Positions 33,897 through 43,789 are shown, counted from the stretch's first letter. The stretch is DNA of 57,575 nt from Reyranella sp. (GCF_004296935.1 NZ_SCVH01000043.1:1-57575); one strand, 5' to 3'. A program made the numbers and translations. The notes: a model not told the origin generated them from the letters alone.

Positions 33897-35128
33897 CCGC
33901 CGTTCGGGAAACGCTCGACGTCCTCCTACGCTTCGGCGCGATGATGCTGCAGGCGGGCGACACCGCCTTTCGCGTGCGCGACTCCCTGAAGACGCTGGGC
34001 GACCGCCTCGGCGTCGACAGTCTCTCGGTCCAGATCGCGCTCGACGGAATGACCGCCACCGCACGGCGGGGCGACGAGCTGGTGACGATCACAAGAGAGA
34101 TCGGCCCGCCCGGCATCAACGCCTGGCGCATCTCGGCCTTGGAGCAACTCGCCCGCGAGGGCAGAGCAGGGCTCACGGTCCGCACCCTCAGTGAAGAACT
34201 CGATGCCATCGAGGCAGCGGCGCCGCTCCGTTCGATCGCCACGGTGGCGATCGCGATCGGTCTCGCCTCGGGCGCCTTCTCCTTCCTGAACGGCGGCGAC
34301 TCGCTCGGCACCGCCATGGCGGTCGTTGCCGGCGGCTCCGGCCAGGCGTTGCGCGCCCTGTTGTTCCGGCGTCGGCGCAATCAGTACGCCGTGACCGCTC
34401 TCTCCGCCGTCGTCACCGCAGGACTCTACTGCGCCGGAATCGCCAGCCTGGGCGCCACCGGCTTCGGGCCGGGCCACGCCGCTGGCTTCATCTTCTCCGT
34501 GCTGTTCCTGGTACCGGGCTTCCCGCTCGTGGCGGCACTGCTCGATATCGTCCAGCACCAGCCTGTGGCGGCAGTGAGCCGTCTCTTCTACGCAACCATG
34601 ATCCTGCTGGCGGCGGCCATCGGCCTCTCCGCCGTGGCCGCCGTCGCGGGGTTGGCGGCCACCACGGCGCCACTCGCACCTTCCAGTGTCGACCCCGCCA
34701 CGCTGGCATTGCGCGCGCTGGCAAGCCTGCTGGCCGGCTTCGGCTTCGCCGCGCTCTACAACAGCTCGACGCGCACCGTGCTCGCCGTCGGCATCCTGTC
34801 GCTATTCGGCAACGACCTGCGTCTCTTGCTGCACGATCTCGGCATGCCGCTGCCGCCCGCGACCTTCTTCGGCGCTCTGGCGGTCGGCCTGCTGGCCTCG
34901 CTGGCGGAGACACGCCTGCAGGAGCCGCGCATCACCTTGACGGTGCCCAGCATCATCATCATGACGCCCGGTCTTTATGCCTTCCAGACCATCGTCATGC
35001 TCAACCAGGGCGACGTGCTGACGGCCCTGCAGGCGGGCGCCAATTTCTGCTTCGTGGTCGGCGCCATGGCGATGGGCCTCGCCGCGGCGCGGTTCATGAC
35101 CGAGCGGCGCTGGCTCGTCGAAAGTTAG
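33893..35128 (+). CDS. ThrE family threonine/serine exporter
   Basis: This protein of 411 residues has the two-part ThrE fold. A cytosolic N-terminal domain (about 1-115: 'LRFGAMMLQAGDTAFRVRD') is followed by about ten membrane helices, with the second half (about 275-400) containing 'IIIMTPGLYAFQTIVMLNQGD' in parts. The family exports threonine, serine and small peptides using proton motive force. TTG at 33893 is the likely start because it overlaps the mqo stop in a TTGA and leaves a standard N-terminus. The long open frame upstream is opposite in character and lies within mqo. Confidence 0.88.
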   Translation: MTAVRETLDVLLRFGAMMLQAGDTAFRVRDSLKTLGDRLGVDSLSVQIALDGMTATARRGDELVTITREIGPPGINAWRISALEQLAREGRAGLTVRTLSEELDAIEAAAPLRSIATVAIAIGLASGAFSFLNGGDSLGTAMAVVAGGSGQALRALLFRRRRNQYAVTALSAVVTAGLYCAGIASLGATGFGPGHAAGFIFSVLFLVPGFPLVAALLDIVQHQPVAAVSRLFYATMILLAAAIGLSAVAAVAGLAATTAPLAPSSVDPATLALRALASLLAGFGFAALYNSSTRTVLAVGILSLFGNDLRLLLHDLGMPLPPATFFGALAVGLLASLAETRLQEPRITLTVPSIIIMTPGLYAFQTIVMLNQGDVLTALQAGANFCFVVGAMAMGLAAARFMTERRWLVES

Positions 35129-35131
35129 CCC

Positions 35132-36535
35132 CTACTCGGTGGCCACGTACGGCCGCACCATCTTCGTCGGATCGACGACCTTGTCGAACTCGGCCTCGGT
35201 CACGAAGCCCAGTTTCAGGGCGGCTGCCTTCAGCGTCAGGTCGTTGTCCATGGCGTAGTGGGCGATCTTGGAAGCCTTGTCGTAGCCGATCACCGGCGCC
35301 AGCGCCGTTACCAGCATCAGCGAGCGGTCGACGTATTCCTTGATCTTCTTGAGGTTGGGCCTGGTGCCCTCGACCAGGAACTTGCGGAAGTTGGTGCAGC
35401 CGTCGGTCATCAAGGTGATCGAGTGGGTGATGTTGTAGATCATCAGCGGCTTGTAGGCGTTCATTTCCAGATAGCCGCCGGCGCCGCCCATGCCGACAGC
35501 CACATCGTTGGCCATCACCTGGACGGCCAGCATGGTGAGCGCCTCGCATTGGGTCGGATTGACCTTGCCCGGCATGATCGAGGAGCCGGGCTCGTTTTCC
35601 GGGATTTCCAGCTCGGCGAAGCCGGCGCGCGGCCCGCACGACATCAGGCGGATGTCGTTGGCGATCTTGTAGAGCGAGACCGCGAGCGTCCGCAGCGTCC
35701 CCGAGAGCTGGACCAGCGCGTCGTGCGCGCCCTGCACGGTGAACTTGTTGGGCGCCGTGATGAACGGCAGCTTCGTCAGCTTGGCGATCTCCGCCGCCGA
35801 CGCTTCGGCAAAGCCCGGCGCCGCGTTGATGCCGGTACCGACGGCGGTCCCACCGAGTGCGAGATGGTAAACGCCCTTCAGCGCGTCCTGCAGCCGTTCG
35901 AGGTCGTCCGACAGTGCGCCGGCATAGCCCGACCATTCCTGGCCCAGGGTGATCGGCGTGGCGTCCTGCATGTGGGTGCGGCCGATCTTGACGATGTCGT
36001 CCCATGCCTTGGCCTTGGCAGCGATGGCATCGCGCAGCGCCGTCACCGACGGCACCAGGCGGCCCGTCACGTTCACCGCCGCGGCGATGTACATGGCGGC
36101 CGGAAAAGAATCGTTGGACGACTGGCTCATGTTGACGTGGTCGTTGGGATGAACCGGCTTCTTGCTGCCGAGCGGCGTGCCCGCGAGCTGGCAGCAGCGG
36201 TTCGACATCACCTCGTTCACGTTCATGTTGAATTGCGTGCCGCTGCCGGTCATCCAGACGTGCAGCGGGAACATGTCATGGTGCTGGCCGGCCAGGATCT
36301 CGTCGCAGACCTGCACGATCAGCTTGTGCGCCGTGTCGTCGAGCCGCTTGCCGTCATGATTGGCGTTGGCCGCGGCTTTCTTCAGGATCGCATAGGCCGT
36401 GATCATCTCGCGCGGGATCAGGTCCTTGCCGATGCTGAAATGCTCGAGCGAGCGCTGGGTCTGGGCGCCCCACAGCTTGTCGGCCGGAACGCTCACCTCG
36501 CCCAGGCTGTCAGTTTCCTTGCGAACGTCTGCCAC
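35132..36535 (-). CDS. fumC: Class II fumarate hydratase
   Basis: This 467-residue homotetrameric enzyme interconverts fumarate and malate in the TCA cycle without Fe-S. The signature '[11 protein letters not shown]' is present (about 317-327), with '[18 protein letters not shown]' near 96-113 and '[14 protein letters not shown]' near 128-141, which carry the catalytic Ser and His regions. Length matches E. coli FumC. It is the last gene of the minus-strand run that begins at rsmI, 41 bases after arfB, and is convergent with the ThrE-like gene by 3 bases. Confidence 0.98.
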   Translation of the reverse strand: MADVRKETDSLGEVSVPADKLWGAQTQRSLEHFSIGKDLIPREMITAYAILKKAAANANHDGKRLDDTAHKLIVQVCDEILAGQHHDMFPLHVWMTGSGTQFNMNVNEVMSNRCCQLAGTPLGSKKPVHPNDHVNMSQSSNDSFPAAMYIAAAVNVTGRLVPSVTALRDAIAAKAKAWDDIVKIGRTHMQDATPITLGQEWSGYAGALSDDLERLQDALKGVYHLALGGTAVGTGINAAPGFAEASAAEIAKLTKLPFITAPNKFTVQGAHDALVQLSGTLRTLAVSLYKIANDIRLMSCGPRAGFAELEIPENEPGSSIMPGKVNPTQCEALTMLAVQVMANDVAVGMGGAGGYLEMNAYKPLMIYNITHSITLMTDGCTNFRKFLVEGTRPNLKKIKEYVDRSLMLVTALAPVIGYDKASKIAHYAMDNDLTLKAAALKLGFVTEAEFDKVVDPTKMVRPYVATE

Positions 36536-36576
36536 AGGGCACCTCTTTCGTTTCCGGCGGCGACACTAGCACGCTG

Positions 36577-37017
36577 CTAGTCGTCCGCCCGCTTGCTGCG
36601 CAGCGACTTGATCGCGCCGTGGTGCTTCTTGTCGTCGACACGGCGGCGCTTGGCGGCCTTGCTGACCCGCGTCTTCTTGCGTGGAGTCGGCGGCCGGGCG
36701 GCTTCGCGGATCAGGGCGACCAGGCGGTCGAGCGCCTCCTCGCGGTTGCGCTTCTGGCTGCGCTGGCCCTGCGCCACCAGCACGATCACGCCATCGCGCG
36801 TCAAGCGGCGCCCAGCTAGGCGTTCCAGCCTGTGGCGCACGTCGTCGGTCAGCGACGGCGAATGGCGCACGTCGAAGCGGAGCTGCACTGCGGTCGAGGT
36901 CGTGTTGACGTGCTGTCCGCCGGGGCCCGTCGCCCGCACGAAGCTCTCCTCGATCTCGGCGGGATCGAGGGTCAGCGCCCCCGTGACCCAGATCGGTGCG
37001 GCTTTGGCCGCGGCCAT
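36577..37017 (-). CDS. arfB: Alternative ribosome-rescue factor ArfB
   Basis: This protein of 146 residues is related to peptidyl-tRNA hydrolase YaeJ/ArfB, which frees stalled ribosomes. The catalytic GGQ is in 'RATGPGGQHVNTTSTAV' (about 28-44). The C-terminal tail is basic ('RKKTRVSKAAKRRRVDDKKHH'-like, in parts) and would insert into the empty mRNA channel. ATG at 37017 was used; upstream sequence in frame is Arg-rich and opposite gshB. It shares one base with the gshB stop. Confidence 0.95.
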   Translation of the reverse strand: MAAAKAAPIWVTGALTLDPAEIEESFVRATGPGGQHVNTTSTAVQLRFDVRHSPSLTDDVRHRLERLAGRRLTRDGVIVLVAQGQRSQKRNREEALDRLVALIREAARPPTPRKKTRVSKAAKRRRVDDKKHHGAIKSLRSKRADD

Positions 37018-37976
37018 TACTTGCGCCCGCGGGTTTCCTGGTAGCGCACCTCGATGCGATCCCAGATCTGGGCCTCCAGCGACACGCCGTCGAAGCGGTT
37101 GATCTGCTGCAGGCCGGTCGGCGAGGTGACGTTGATTTCTGTGAGGTAATCGCCGATCACGTCGATGCCGACGAAGAGCAGCCCGAGCCGGGCGAGCTCG
37201 GGGCCGATGATCTCGCACAGCTCGATGTCGCGCCTGGTGAGGGAGGCCTTAACGGCGACGCCGCCGACATGCATGTTGGAGCGCGCCTCGCCTTGGGCCG
37301 GCACGCGGTCGATCGCGCCCACCGCCTTGCCGTCGATCAGGATGATGCGCTTGTCGCCCTTGCGGACCTCGGGAAGGTAGCGCTGGGCGATCACCGGTTC
37401 GCGGCTGCGCTGCGAGAACATCTCCAGCAGCGAGGCGAAGTTCTCGTCGTCGGGCCGCACGCGGAACACGCCGGCGCCGCCGTTGCCGAACAGCGGCTTC
37501 AGGATGATGTCCTTGTGCTCGTCGCGGAATTCCCTGAGCGCGCGGGCGTCGGCGGTGATCAGTGTCGGCGGCATCACATTGTCGAAATGCGTGACGAACA
37601 GCTTCTCCGGCGCATTGCGCACGCTGGCAGGATCGTTGACCACCAGCGTCTTGGGATGGATGTGCTCCAGGACGTGCGTCGTGGTGATGTAGGACATGTC
37701 GAACGGCGGATCCTGGCGCAGCAGCACGACATCGACCTTCGCGAGGTCGAGCATCTCCGCCGCGCCCAGGGTGAAGTGATTGCCCTTCTCGCGCCGGAGC
37801 TTCATCGGCTGGGCCCGTGCCAGCACCTTGCGGTCGCGGAAGATCAGGTCGGTCGGCGTGTAGTGCCACAGTGCATAGCCGCGCCGTTCGGCCTCGAGGC
37901 CCAGGACGAACGTCGAATCGCCGTCGATGTCGATGGTCGACACATGGTCCATCTGGATGGCGACGCTGAGCTTCAT
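37017..37976 (-). CDS. gshB: Glutathione synthetase
   Basis: This 319-residue ATP-grasp enzyme joins gamma-glutamylcysteine and glycine. Family marks include '[12 protein letters not shown]' at the N-terminus, '[18 protein letters not shown]' (in parts, about 88-105), '[17 protein letters not shown]' (about 150-166), the conserved substrate loop '[11 protein letters not shown]' and '[21 protein letters not shown]' in parts. Start ATG 37976 is 22 bases downstream of the SirB1-like gene. Length is normal (E. coli 316). Confidence 0.97.
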   Translation of the reverse strand: MKLSVAIQMDHVSTIDIDGDSTFVLGLEAERRGYALWHYTPTDLIFRDRKVLARAQPMKLRREKGNHFTLGAAEMLDLAKVDVVLLRQDPPFDMSYITTTHVLEHIHPKTLVVNDPASVRNAPEKLFVTHFDNVMPPTLITADARALREFRDEHKDIILKPLFGNGGAGVFRVRPDDENFASLLEMFSQRSREPVIAQRYLPEVRKGDKRIILIDGKAVGAIDRVPAQGEARSNMHVGGVAVKASLTRRDIELCEIIGPELARLGLLFVGIDVIGDYLTEINVTSPTGLQQINRFDGVSLEAQIWDRIEVRYQETRGRK

Positions 37977-37998
37977 TCTTTCATCCTCTCGTGACCCG

Positions 37999-38844
37999 TC
38001 AGTTAAGCCCGCGGCGCAGTTCCTGCAACAGGGCGGTGGCGCGCTGGCGCAGCCCGGCATCGCCCTGGCTGCCGACAACCGCGAGAAACCGCTCGAAGGC
38101 GGCGATCGCGGCCCGCCGCTTGTCCAGCCGGCTGTTGAGCTGCCCCGCCTCGAACAGCAGCTCGGGCCGGTCGGGCGCGATCGCCAGCATGCGGTCGAGC
38201 GACTGGGCGGCACCCGCCCAGTCCTCGCGTTTGACGAGCCGGAGCCGGACATTGTTCTCCAGCCGCAGCAGGACATCGCGATCGAACACCGGATCGAAAT
38301 GTTCGGGCGCGAGCTCGGCGGTCGGGCCCAACACCTGGCGCAGCAGCTCGCGCAGGTCGGCTGCATCAAGCACGCAGCCGTCATGGAAGGGATCGATCAC
38401 ATGCCGTGCGCCGTCGATTTCGACGCGGATCAGGAAGTGGCCGGGAAACGCCAGGCCTTCGGCATGCCAGCCCTGGGCGCGGGCGACATGGAGATAGAGG
38501 ATCGACAGCGCCACCGGCAGGCCCTTGCGGCGCTCGATCACGCGCGCGAGGTCGGCATTCTGCAGGTCGTCGTAGGTCTCGCTGTCGCCGCGGTAGGCGT
38601 AGGACTGGGCGATCACCTCGGCCAGCGATTCCGGCGTGGCGCCGCGCCGGCGCACCAGGTCGGCCACGGCGGCGGACATGGCCGCCACGTGCTGGCGGAG
38701 CGGCGGAAGATCGAGGGCATCGTCGTTCCTGAGGACGCTCAAGGCCAGGGCCGCTTCGAGAAGATCGAGACGCTCGCCGTCGCCGGCGCAGAGATCGCGC
38801 AGGCGGGCAAGGTTCTTGGCGGTTTCCAACTCTACGCTCGACAC
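37999..38844 (-). CDS. SirB1-like transglutaminase-fold/TPR protein
   Basis: This protein of 281 residues has an N-terminal transglutaminase-like domain with '[32 protein letters not shown]' (in parts, about 90-121) and '[13 protein letters not shown]' (about 129-141), '[12 protein letters not shown]'. A TPR-like helical part lies in the last 80 residues ('[23 protein letters not shown]'). The family (SirB1) has no firm function; the canonical Cys-His-Asp of the transglutaminase fold is not all apparent here. It lies 3 bases downstream of yraN in the rsmI-gshB run. Confidence 0.9.
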   Translation of the reverse strand: MSSVELETAKNLARLRDLCAGDGERLDLLEAALALSVLRNDDALDLPPLRQHVAAMSAAVADLVRRRGATPESLAEVIAQSYAYRGDSETYDDLQNADLARVIERRKGLPVALSILYLHVARAQGWHAEGLAFPGHFLIRVEIDGARHVIDPFHDGCVLDAADLRELLRQVLGPTAELAPEHFDPVFDRDVLLRLENNVRLRLVKREDWAGAAQSLDRMLAIAPDRPELLFEAGQLNSRLDKRRAAIAAFERFLAVVGSQGDAGLRQRATALLQELRRGLN

Positions 38845-38847
38845 AGG

Positions 38848-39213
38848 CTACTCCGGGGCGCGCCAGACGTCGGGCAGGTGCCGCGGCCAAAAGCTGCTGA
38901 CCAGCACGGCGTCGAAGCGCACCGAGCAGGCGGCATGGCGCGGATGGCGGGCGAGGAACAGGCTGGCGGCGCGCGACACGCGGCCGAACTGGCGATTGCC
39001 CAGCGCATCGACCGCCGTCAGGAGATCGCCGCGCGCCTTGACCTCGACGAACACCAGCAGGTCGCCGCGCCGCGCGACGATGTCGATCTCGCCCAGCCGG
39101 GTCTTGTAGCGCCGGGCCAGGATCGAGAAGCCGGCCAGGCGCAGCCGCCACACGGCGCGCCATTCGGCGGCGTGGCCGAGGCGCTGCGCTCTTTGCCGGG
39201 CCGCCGTGGTCAC
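38848..39213 (-). CDS. YraN family (UPF0102) putative endonuclease-fold protein
   Basis: This protein of 121 residues has the YraN PD-(D/E)XK-like core: 'RYKTRLGEIDIVARRGDLLVFVEVKAR' in parts (about 35-61), with Asp in 'EIDIV' and Glu-Lys in 'EVK', and a Glu in the first helix ('HAAEWRAVWRLR'). The function is not established; a Holliday-junction-resolvase-like fold suggests nucleic-acid processing. Its start overlaps the rsmI stop by 4 bases. The rsmI-yraN pair, next to an LpoA-like gene, is a widely conserved neighbourhood. Confidence 0.94.
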   Translation of the reverse strand: MTTAARQRAQRLGHAAEWRAVWRLRLAGFSILARRYKTRLGEIDIVARRGDLLVFVEVKARGDLLTAVDALGNRQFGRVSRAASLFLARHPRHAACSVRFDAVLVSSFWPRHLPDVWRAPE

Positions 39214-40121
39214 GACGCCGCCTCGCGTTTCAGCTCGAGCGCCCGGGCATAGACGTCGCGGCGTTTCAGGCCAAAGCGCGCCGCCACCTCCGACGCCGCA
39301 TCCTTGACCGAGGCGCCGGCCATGGCCGTGCGCAGGGCCTGGTCGAGCGCGGCACCATCGGGCGCCTGGTCCTCGCCGGGCGGGCCGATCACGATCACGA
39401 TCTCGCCCTTCACGTCGGGATGGGCGGCGTAGTGGGCGGCAAGCTCGGTGAGCGGCGCCCGGCGGACCTCCTCGAACAGCTTGGTGAGCTCGCGGGCGAC
39501 GGCGGCGGGGCGCGGGCCCAGAAGATCGGCGAGATCGACCAGCGATTCCGGCAGACGGTGCGGCGCCTCGAAGAACACCAGGGTTGCCGGCACGCCGGCC
39601 GCCGCCCCGATGGCGCGCCGGCGGTCGCCGTCGCGGGCGGGCAAAAAGCCGCCGAAATAGAAGCGGTCGGTCGGCAGGCCCGACAGCGCCAGCGCCATCG
39701 GCACCGCCGAGGGGCCGGGCGCCGAGGTGACGGCATGGCCGCCGGCGATCGCCGCCTGGACGAGGCGGTAGCCCGGATCGGAGATCAGCGGCATGCCGGC
39801 GTCGGACACCAGCGCCACCCGCTTGCCTGCCGCCAGCGCGCGCACGATGCGCGGCTCGGCCAGGTCCTGCGTGGCATCGCTGTAGGCCACGGTGGGGACC
39901 GAAATGCCGTAATGGCTGGCCAGCTTGGCAAACACGCGGGTGTCCTCGCAGGCGACGAGATCGGCGGCCCGCAACACGTCGAGGGCACGCAAGGTTATGT
40001 CACCAAGATTGCCGATCGGTGTGGCGACAATGTGCAGCCCCGGCGCGAGCGGCGGTTTACGCCGGCCCTCCCCCCCGGTAGCTTGGCTGTCGCTCGCTTG
40101 GGACTGTTCTTCCACGTCCAT
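39210..40121 (-). CDS. rsmI: 16S rRNA (cytidine-1402-2'-O)-methyltransferase
   Basis: This SAM-dependent enzyme of 303 residues methylates the 2'-OH of C1402 in the decoding centre. The tetrapyrrole-methylase-type fold shows 'LHIVATPIGNLGDITLRAL' (about 30-48), 'ACEDTRVFAKL' (about 57-67), 'SDAGMPLISDPGYRLV' (about 106-121) and 'FFEAPHRLPESL' (about 169-180). ATG 40121 was chosen because the further in-frame codon is a TTG without a ribosome site. The extra N-terminal 28 residues are charged and low-complexity. It is divergent from the LpoA-like gene, whose start is 29 bases away. Confidence 0.96.
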   Translation of the reverse strand: MDVEEQSQASDSQATGGEGRRKPPLAPGLHIVATPIGNLGDITLRALDVLRAADLVACEDTRVFAKLASHYGISVPTVAYSDATQDLAEPRIVRALAAGKRVALVSDAGMPLISDPGYRLVQAAIAGGHAVTSAPGPSAVPMALALSGLPTDRFYFGGFLPARDGDRRRAIGAAAGVPATLVFFEAPHRLPESLVDLADLLGPRPAAVARELTKLFEEVRRAPLTELAAHYAAHPDVKGEIVIVIGPPGEDQAPDGAALDQALRTAMAGASVKDAASEVAARFGLKRRDVYARALELKREAAS

Positions 40122-40150
40122 CTGAATCCGTTCGCCGGAGTATGTCGTTG

Positions 40151-41347
40151 ATGCGCCCAATCTCGCGCCAGTCCTTTTTCGCGCTCGTGGCCACCCTGTT
40201 GTTCGCGGGTGCCTGCAGCGATGCGCCCCAGACTAGCACGCCGGCCAAGCCGGCCACGACCCCGACGGGCTCGCCCGTCTCGGCCTCGGGCAAGGCCCGC
40301 ATCGCGCTCCTGCTGCCGCTCAGCGGCAACGCCGCGCCGATCGGCCAGTCGATGCAGCAGGCCGCCGAAATGGCCCTGTTCGACAGCGGCGCCAAGGAAC
40401 TGGCCCTCTCCGCCTACGACAGCGGCGACACCACGGAAGCCGCGGTCGAAGCCTATCGCAAGGCGCGCGCCGGCGGCGCCGCCCTGGCGCTGGGCCCGCT
40501 GTTCGGCACCTCGGCCACCGCGCTGGCGCCGCTCGTGGCCCAGGGCGGCCCAACGGGTGGTATCAATGTCGTGTCCTTCTCCAACGACGAATCGGCCGCC
40601 CAGCGCGGCGTCTGGGTGATGGGCATCGCCGCCCCGCCGCAGGTCCGCCGCGTCGTCGACCATGCGATCGACGCCGGCATCAAACGCTTCGCCACCTTCG
40701 CGCCGCAGACGCCCTACGGCGAGCAGATGGCGCGCACCCTGGAAAGCCATGTCGCCGTGCGCGGCGGCACCGTGGTGGCGGCCGAGCTCTACGACCCCAA
40801 CAGCTACGATCTCATGCCGGCGGCCCGCCGGCTCTCCGCCGAGGCCCAGTCCAAGGGCGGCGTCGGCAAGCTCGCCATTCTCGTCCCCGTGGCGCCGCCG
40901 CGCCTGTCGGCCGTGCTCGCCTCGCTGACCGCCGCCGGCATCGACAAGGACCAGGTGCAATTCATCGGTACCGGCGTCTGGGACATCAACGGCATCGGCG
41001 CCGACACCATGCTGCGCGGCGCCTGGTATGCCGCCCCCGATCCGGCGCGGCGCGCCGACTTCGAGCGCCGCTTCACCGCGACCTACGGCCGGCCGCCGCA
41101 TCGCCTGGCCACGCTCGCCTACGACGGCGTTGGCCTCGCCGGCCACCTCGCGCGGCTGAAGCCGGGCGGCGATTTCTCGGCCGAGGCCATCACCAATCCC
41201 ACCGGCTGGTCCGGCGTCGACGGCATCTTCCGCTTCCTGCCCGACGGCCGTTCCGAACGGGCGCTGGCGGTGATCGAGATCCAGGCCGCGCGCAACGTCG
41301 TGGTCAGCCCCGCCCCCGGCACCTTTGCGGCGCGCCCGGTGAACTGA
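40151..41347 (+). CDS. LpoA-like penicillin-binding-protein activator lipoprotein
   Basis: This lipoprotein of 398 residues (lipobox 'LLFAGAC' at about 17-23) has a periplasmic-binding-type fold: 'KARIALLLPLSGNAAPIGQSM' in parts (about 48-68), 'ALGPLFGTSATALAPL', 'YGEQMARTL' and 'YDGVGLAGHLARL'. It matches the YraM/LppC C-terminal half of LpoA, which stimulates peptidoglycan synthases, but lacks the N-terminal TPR domain of the E. coli protein. An ATG at 40142 is possible, but the GGAG ribosome site would then be only 1 base away, so 40151 is preferred. The HAD gene follows after 5 bases. Confidence 0.9.
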   Translation: MRPISRQSFFALVATLLFAGACSDAPQTSTPAKPATTPTGSPVSASGKARIALLLPLSGNAAPIGQSMQQAAEMALFDSGAKELALSAYDSGDTTEAAVEAYRKARAGGAALALGPLFGTSATALAPLVAQGGPTGGINVVSFSNDESAAQRGVWVMGIAAPPQVRRVVDHAIDAGIKRFATFAPQTPYGEQMARTLESHVAVRGGTVVAAELYDPNSYDLMPAARRLSAEAQSKGGVGKLAILVPVAPPRLSAVLASLTAAGIDKDQVQFIGTGVWDINGIGADTMLRGAWYAAPDPARRADFERRFTATYGRPPHRLATLAYDGVGLAGHLARLKPGGDFSAEAITNPTGWSGVDGIFRFLPDGRSERALAVIEIQAARNVVVSPAPGTFAARPVN

Positions 41348-41352
41348 CGACG

Positions 41353-42075
41353 ATGGCGGCGCTTCCTAAGGCGATCCTGTTCGACCTCGACGACACGCTG
41401 ATCCGCGCCTACGCCCAGCCCGAGGAGGCGTGGACGCGCCTGCTGCATGTCTTCGCGGCCCACCTCGATGCCCATGACGCCCAATCCATCGACCGCGTGC
41501 GCGTGGCCGTGATGGAAGAGGCCCGCGCCTTCTGGAACGACCGCGCGGAAGCCGCCAAATGGCGGCTGAACATTCCCGGCGCCCGCCGCCTCTCGGTGCG
41601 GCGCGGTCTCGCCAGGCTCGGCCGCGCCGACGACGAACTGGCCGACCGCATCGCCGATGCCTTCACCGAGCTGCGCCGCACCGAATACCGGCTCTATCCC
41701 GACGCCCACGCCACCGTCGATGCGCTGCGCGACGCCGGCGTCCGCCTCGCCCTCGTGACCAACGGCGCCTCCGAGACCCAGCGCGCCAAGATCGAGCGCT
41801 TCGAGCTCGCCCACCGCTTCCACCACATCCAGATCGAGGGCGAGTTCGGCCAGGGCAAGCCCGAGCTCGCCGTCTACCGCCACGCGCTGGAGCGGCTGGA
41901 CGTGCCGGCGGCCGACGCCTGGATGGTGGGCGACAACTACGAATGGGAAGTGGTGGCGCCGCAGCAGCTCGGCATGTGCGGCATCTGGTACGACCCGTTT
42001 GGCGCCGGCGTGCCCGCGCACGCCACCGCCCAGCCGACGCGCATCATCAAGCGGCTCTCCGAACTGGTGGAATAG
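41353..42075 (+). CDS. HAD-superfamily hydrolase
   Basis: This 240-residue HAD phosphatase-like protein has motif I 'ILFDLDDTL' (Asp11 nucleophile, Asp13), motif II 'LALVTNGAS' (about 134-142), motif III Lys in 'GQGKPELAVY' and motif IV 'WMVGDNYEWEV' (about 193-203). The cap is helical, of the HAD-IA/phosphoglycolate phosphatase-like type. The substrate cannot be told from sequence. It starts 5 bases after the LpoA-like gene and is likely cotranscribed. It ends before a 520-base stretch without a gene. Confidence 0.92.
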   Translation: MAALPKAILFDLDDTLIRAYAQPEEAWTRLLHVFAAHLDAHDAQSIDRVRVAVMEEARAFWNDRAEAAKWRLNIPGARRLSVRRGLARLGRADDELADRIADAFTELRRTEYRLYPDAHATVDALRDAGVRLALVTNGASETQRAKIERFELAHRFHHIQIEGEFGQGKPELAVYRHALERLDVPAADAWMVGDNYEWEVVAPQQLGMCGIWYDPFGAGVPAHATAQPTRIIKRLSELVE

Positions 42076-42598
42076 CCCGGGCCCAAAGGCGCGATTCCGG
42101 CCCAACGCCGGTGACGGAATTTCGTGTTCCGACACCGCGAAAAGCCATCACCGGCAGGCTTTTGGGCCCCTCAACGGGCCCACCTGAAACGTGGGAGTGT
42201 TGGGCCCGAAGTTGGGCCGGACTCCGAGATGAGCCTTATTCGACGGGCTTTTCTGCATCTCGCTCGTTCTTCGCTCGCACCTGCCCCGGCGCACCCTGTG
42301 CCCAGGGTGTCGTTAAGTGTCTGTTCCGGCGTCGTTATTCGGCGCGCGGTTGAGACGGGGTCGTTCTTGGGACTGTCCACGACTGAGGAGCCGCGGCGGC
42401 TGCACCAGCGCATTGCGCGATCCCGCGGCCCCTCTTGCGGACTCCAGAGGGCGCGGGCAGGTCTTGCCGGAAATGGAAAAGGCCGACGCATGCCTCGCGC
42501 CAGCCTATGGAACAATCTAATGAAAACCTGCTGAACTTGCAACTAAATACTTGCATATCTGGCAGGGCGACTGCGCAGGGCGATCAATCGGCCCCGGC
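42076..42598. other. Gene-free stretch, 520 bases
   Basis: I find no convincing gene between the HAD stop and the AAA-type ATPase stop. Short open frames exist, but their amino-acid composition is Arg/Ala/Pro/Ser-rich without family motifs. The left 130 bases contain several GGGCCC and TTGGGCC words and the hairpin at 42140-42163; the right 100 bases are AT-richer. It could be the remains of a transferred element next to the accessory patch. Confidence 0.5.
42140..42163. terminator. Possible bidirectional terminator
   Basis: AAAAGCC (42140-42146) and GGCTTTT (42157-42163) form a 7-bp stem with a 10-base loop and A- and T-tracts at the ends, 65 bases after the HAD stop. The T-tract is part of the stem and short, so the assignment is tentative. 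Confidence 0.35.
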
Positions 42599-43789
42599 CT
42601 ACGCCCGCCAGTCGTCGCCGGGCATGATCCGCCGCATGAACTCGTCGAACAGCGGCACGGTGAAGGCGGTGTCGCCGTGGTTGGGACTCCAGATCATGCC
42701 CTTGACGATCAACTGGCTGCGCACCGGGCCAAGCGAGGACACCGGGCGGTCGAGTTCCGTGGCGATGTCGCCCGAGCGGTGCGGACCCGGCCCCAGCTCG
42801 GCCATGGCGCGCAGGTATTTCTTCTCGCTGGGCGTCAGGCGGTCGAAGCGCACGCGGAAGAAGCTCTCGTCGAGCGCGGCGATGGCGACCACCGACGCGC
42901 TCTCGACATGGCGCTCGCTGATCGGCGAGACCTCGGCGGCTTCCCACGAATGCTTTCCCCATTCCTGCACGAAATAGGGATAACCGTGTGTCTCCGTCAC
43001 GATGCGCTCGAGCGCGGCGGACGTCACGTCGACGCCCTGGTCTCGCAGCGGCTTGGTGATGGCGAGCTTCGCCGCGTCGCGCGGCAGGGCGCCGATCTCG
43101 GGAAACTCGAACATGCGCTCGGCATAGGACTTGGCCTCGCCCATGCGGCCGCGCAGTTGCGGCAGGCCGGCACCGATCAGGATGACGGGAAGCTGGCGCT
43201 GCGCCGTCCGGTGGAGCGCGGTGATGAGCGCCGCGAGTTCCTCTTCCCGCACATACTGCAGTTCGTCGATGAAGAGGGCGAACGCGGTGCCCGCAGCCTT
43301 GGCCGCCTCTCCCGCCGCCGCCAGCAGCGCCTGCAGATCGTGCTCGAGGTCGCCATTGTCGGCGAGCCCCGGTTCGGGGTCGAAGTCGAGGCCGACCTCT
43401 ATGTCGGCGTATTTCACCTTGAGGCTTTTCGCGAAACCGGCGAGCGCGCGCAGCGCGCGCCGCGACAGCTCGCGCGCCCGCTCGATACGCGACAACCTGA
43501 GCAGGGCCTGGCGGAGTTGGGGCGCCAGCAGTGCCGGCAGGGAGCGCCCCTCCGGCGCCTCCATGCGCAGCGTATGGATGCCCGCGCCTTCGGCATCGTC
43601 GCGCATGCGATCGAGCAGCACCGTCTTTCCGACCCCGCGAAGGCCGACCAGCATCATGCTCCGGGCCGGCAGGCCCCGGCGGACCCGCTCGATGGCCACC
43701 CGGATCGTCTCCCGCAGCTCGTCGCGGCCCGCCAGCTCGGGCGGCGGCGTTCCGGCACCGGGGGCAAAGGGGTTGGAGACAGGATCCAT
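42599..43789 (-). CDS. AAA/STAND-like ATP-binding protein
   Basis: This protein of 396 residues has Walker A 'GLRGVGKTVLL' (Lys56 approximately), Walker B 'FALFIDELQYV' (about 170-180), a sensor-like 'ILIGAGLPQL' and 'THGYPYFVQEWG' in the lid. Its C-terminal 90 residues look like a winged helix ('LTPSEKKYLRAMAELG', 'GDIATELDRPVSSLGPVRSQL'). The layout resembles archaeal-ATPase-like bacterial proteins of unknown role, some within defence loci. It follows the chimeric HTH gene by 90 AT-rich bases that likely hold its promoter. Function is unassigned. Confidence 0.8.
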   Translation of the reverse strand: MDPVSNPFAPGAGTPPPELAGRDELRETIRVAIERVRRGLPARSMMLVGLRGVGKTVLLDRMRDDAEGAGIHTLRMEAPEGRSLPALLAPQLRQALLRLSRIERARELSRRALRALAGFAKSLKVKYADIEVGLDFDPEPGLADNGDLEHDLQALLAAAGEAAKAAGTAFALFIDELQYVREEELAALITALHRTAQRQLPVILIGAGLPQLRGRMGEAKSYAERMFEFPEIGALPRDAAKLAITKPLRDQGVDVTSAALERIVTETHGYPYFVQEWGKHSWEAAEVSPISERHVESASVVAIAALDESFFRVRFDRLTPSEKKYLRAMAELGPGPHRSGDIATELDRPVSSLGPVRSQLIVKGMIWSPNHGDTAFTVPLFDEFMRRIMPGDDWRA

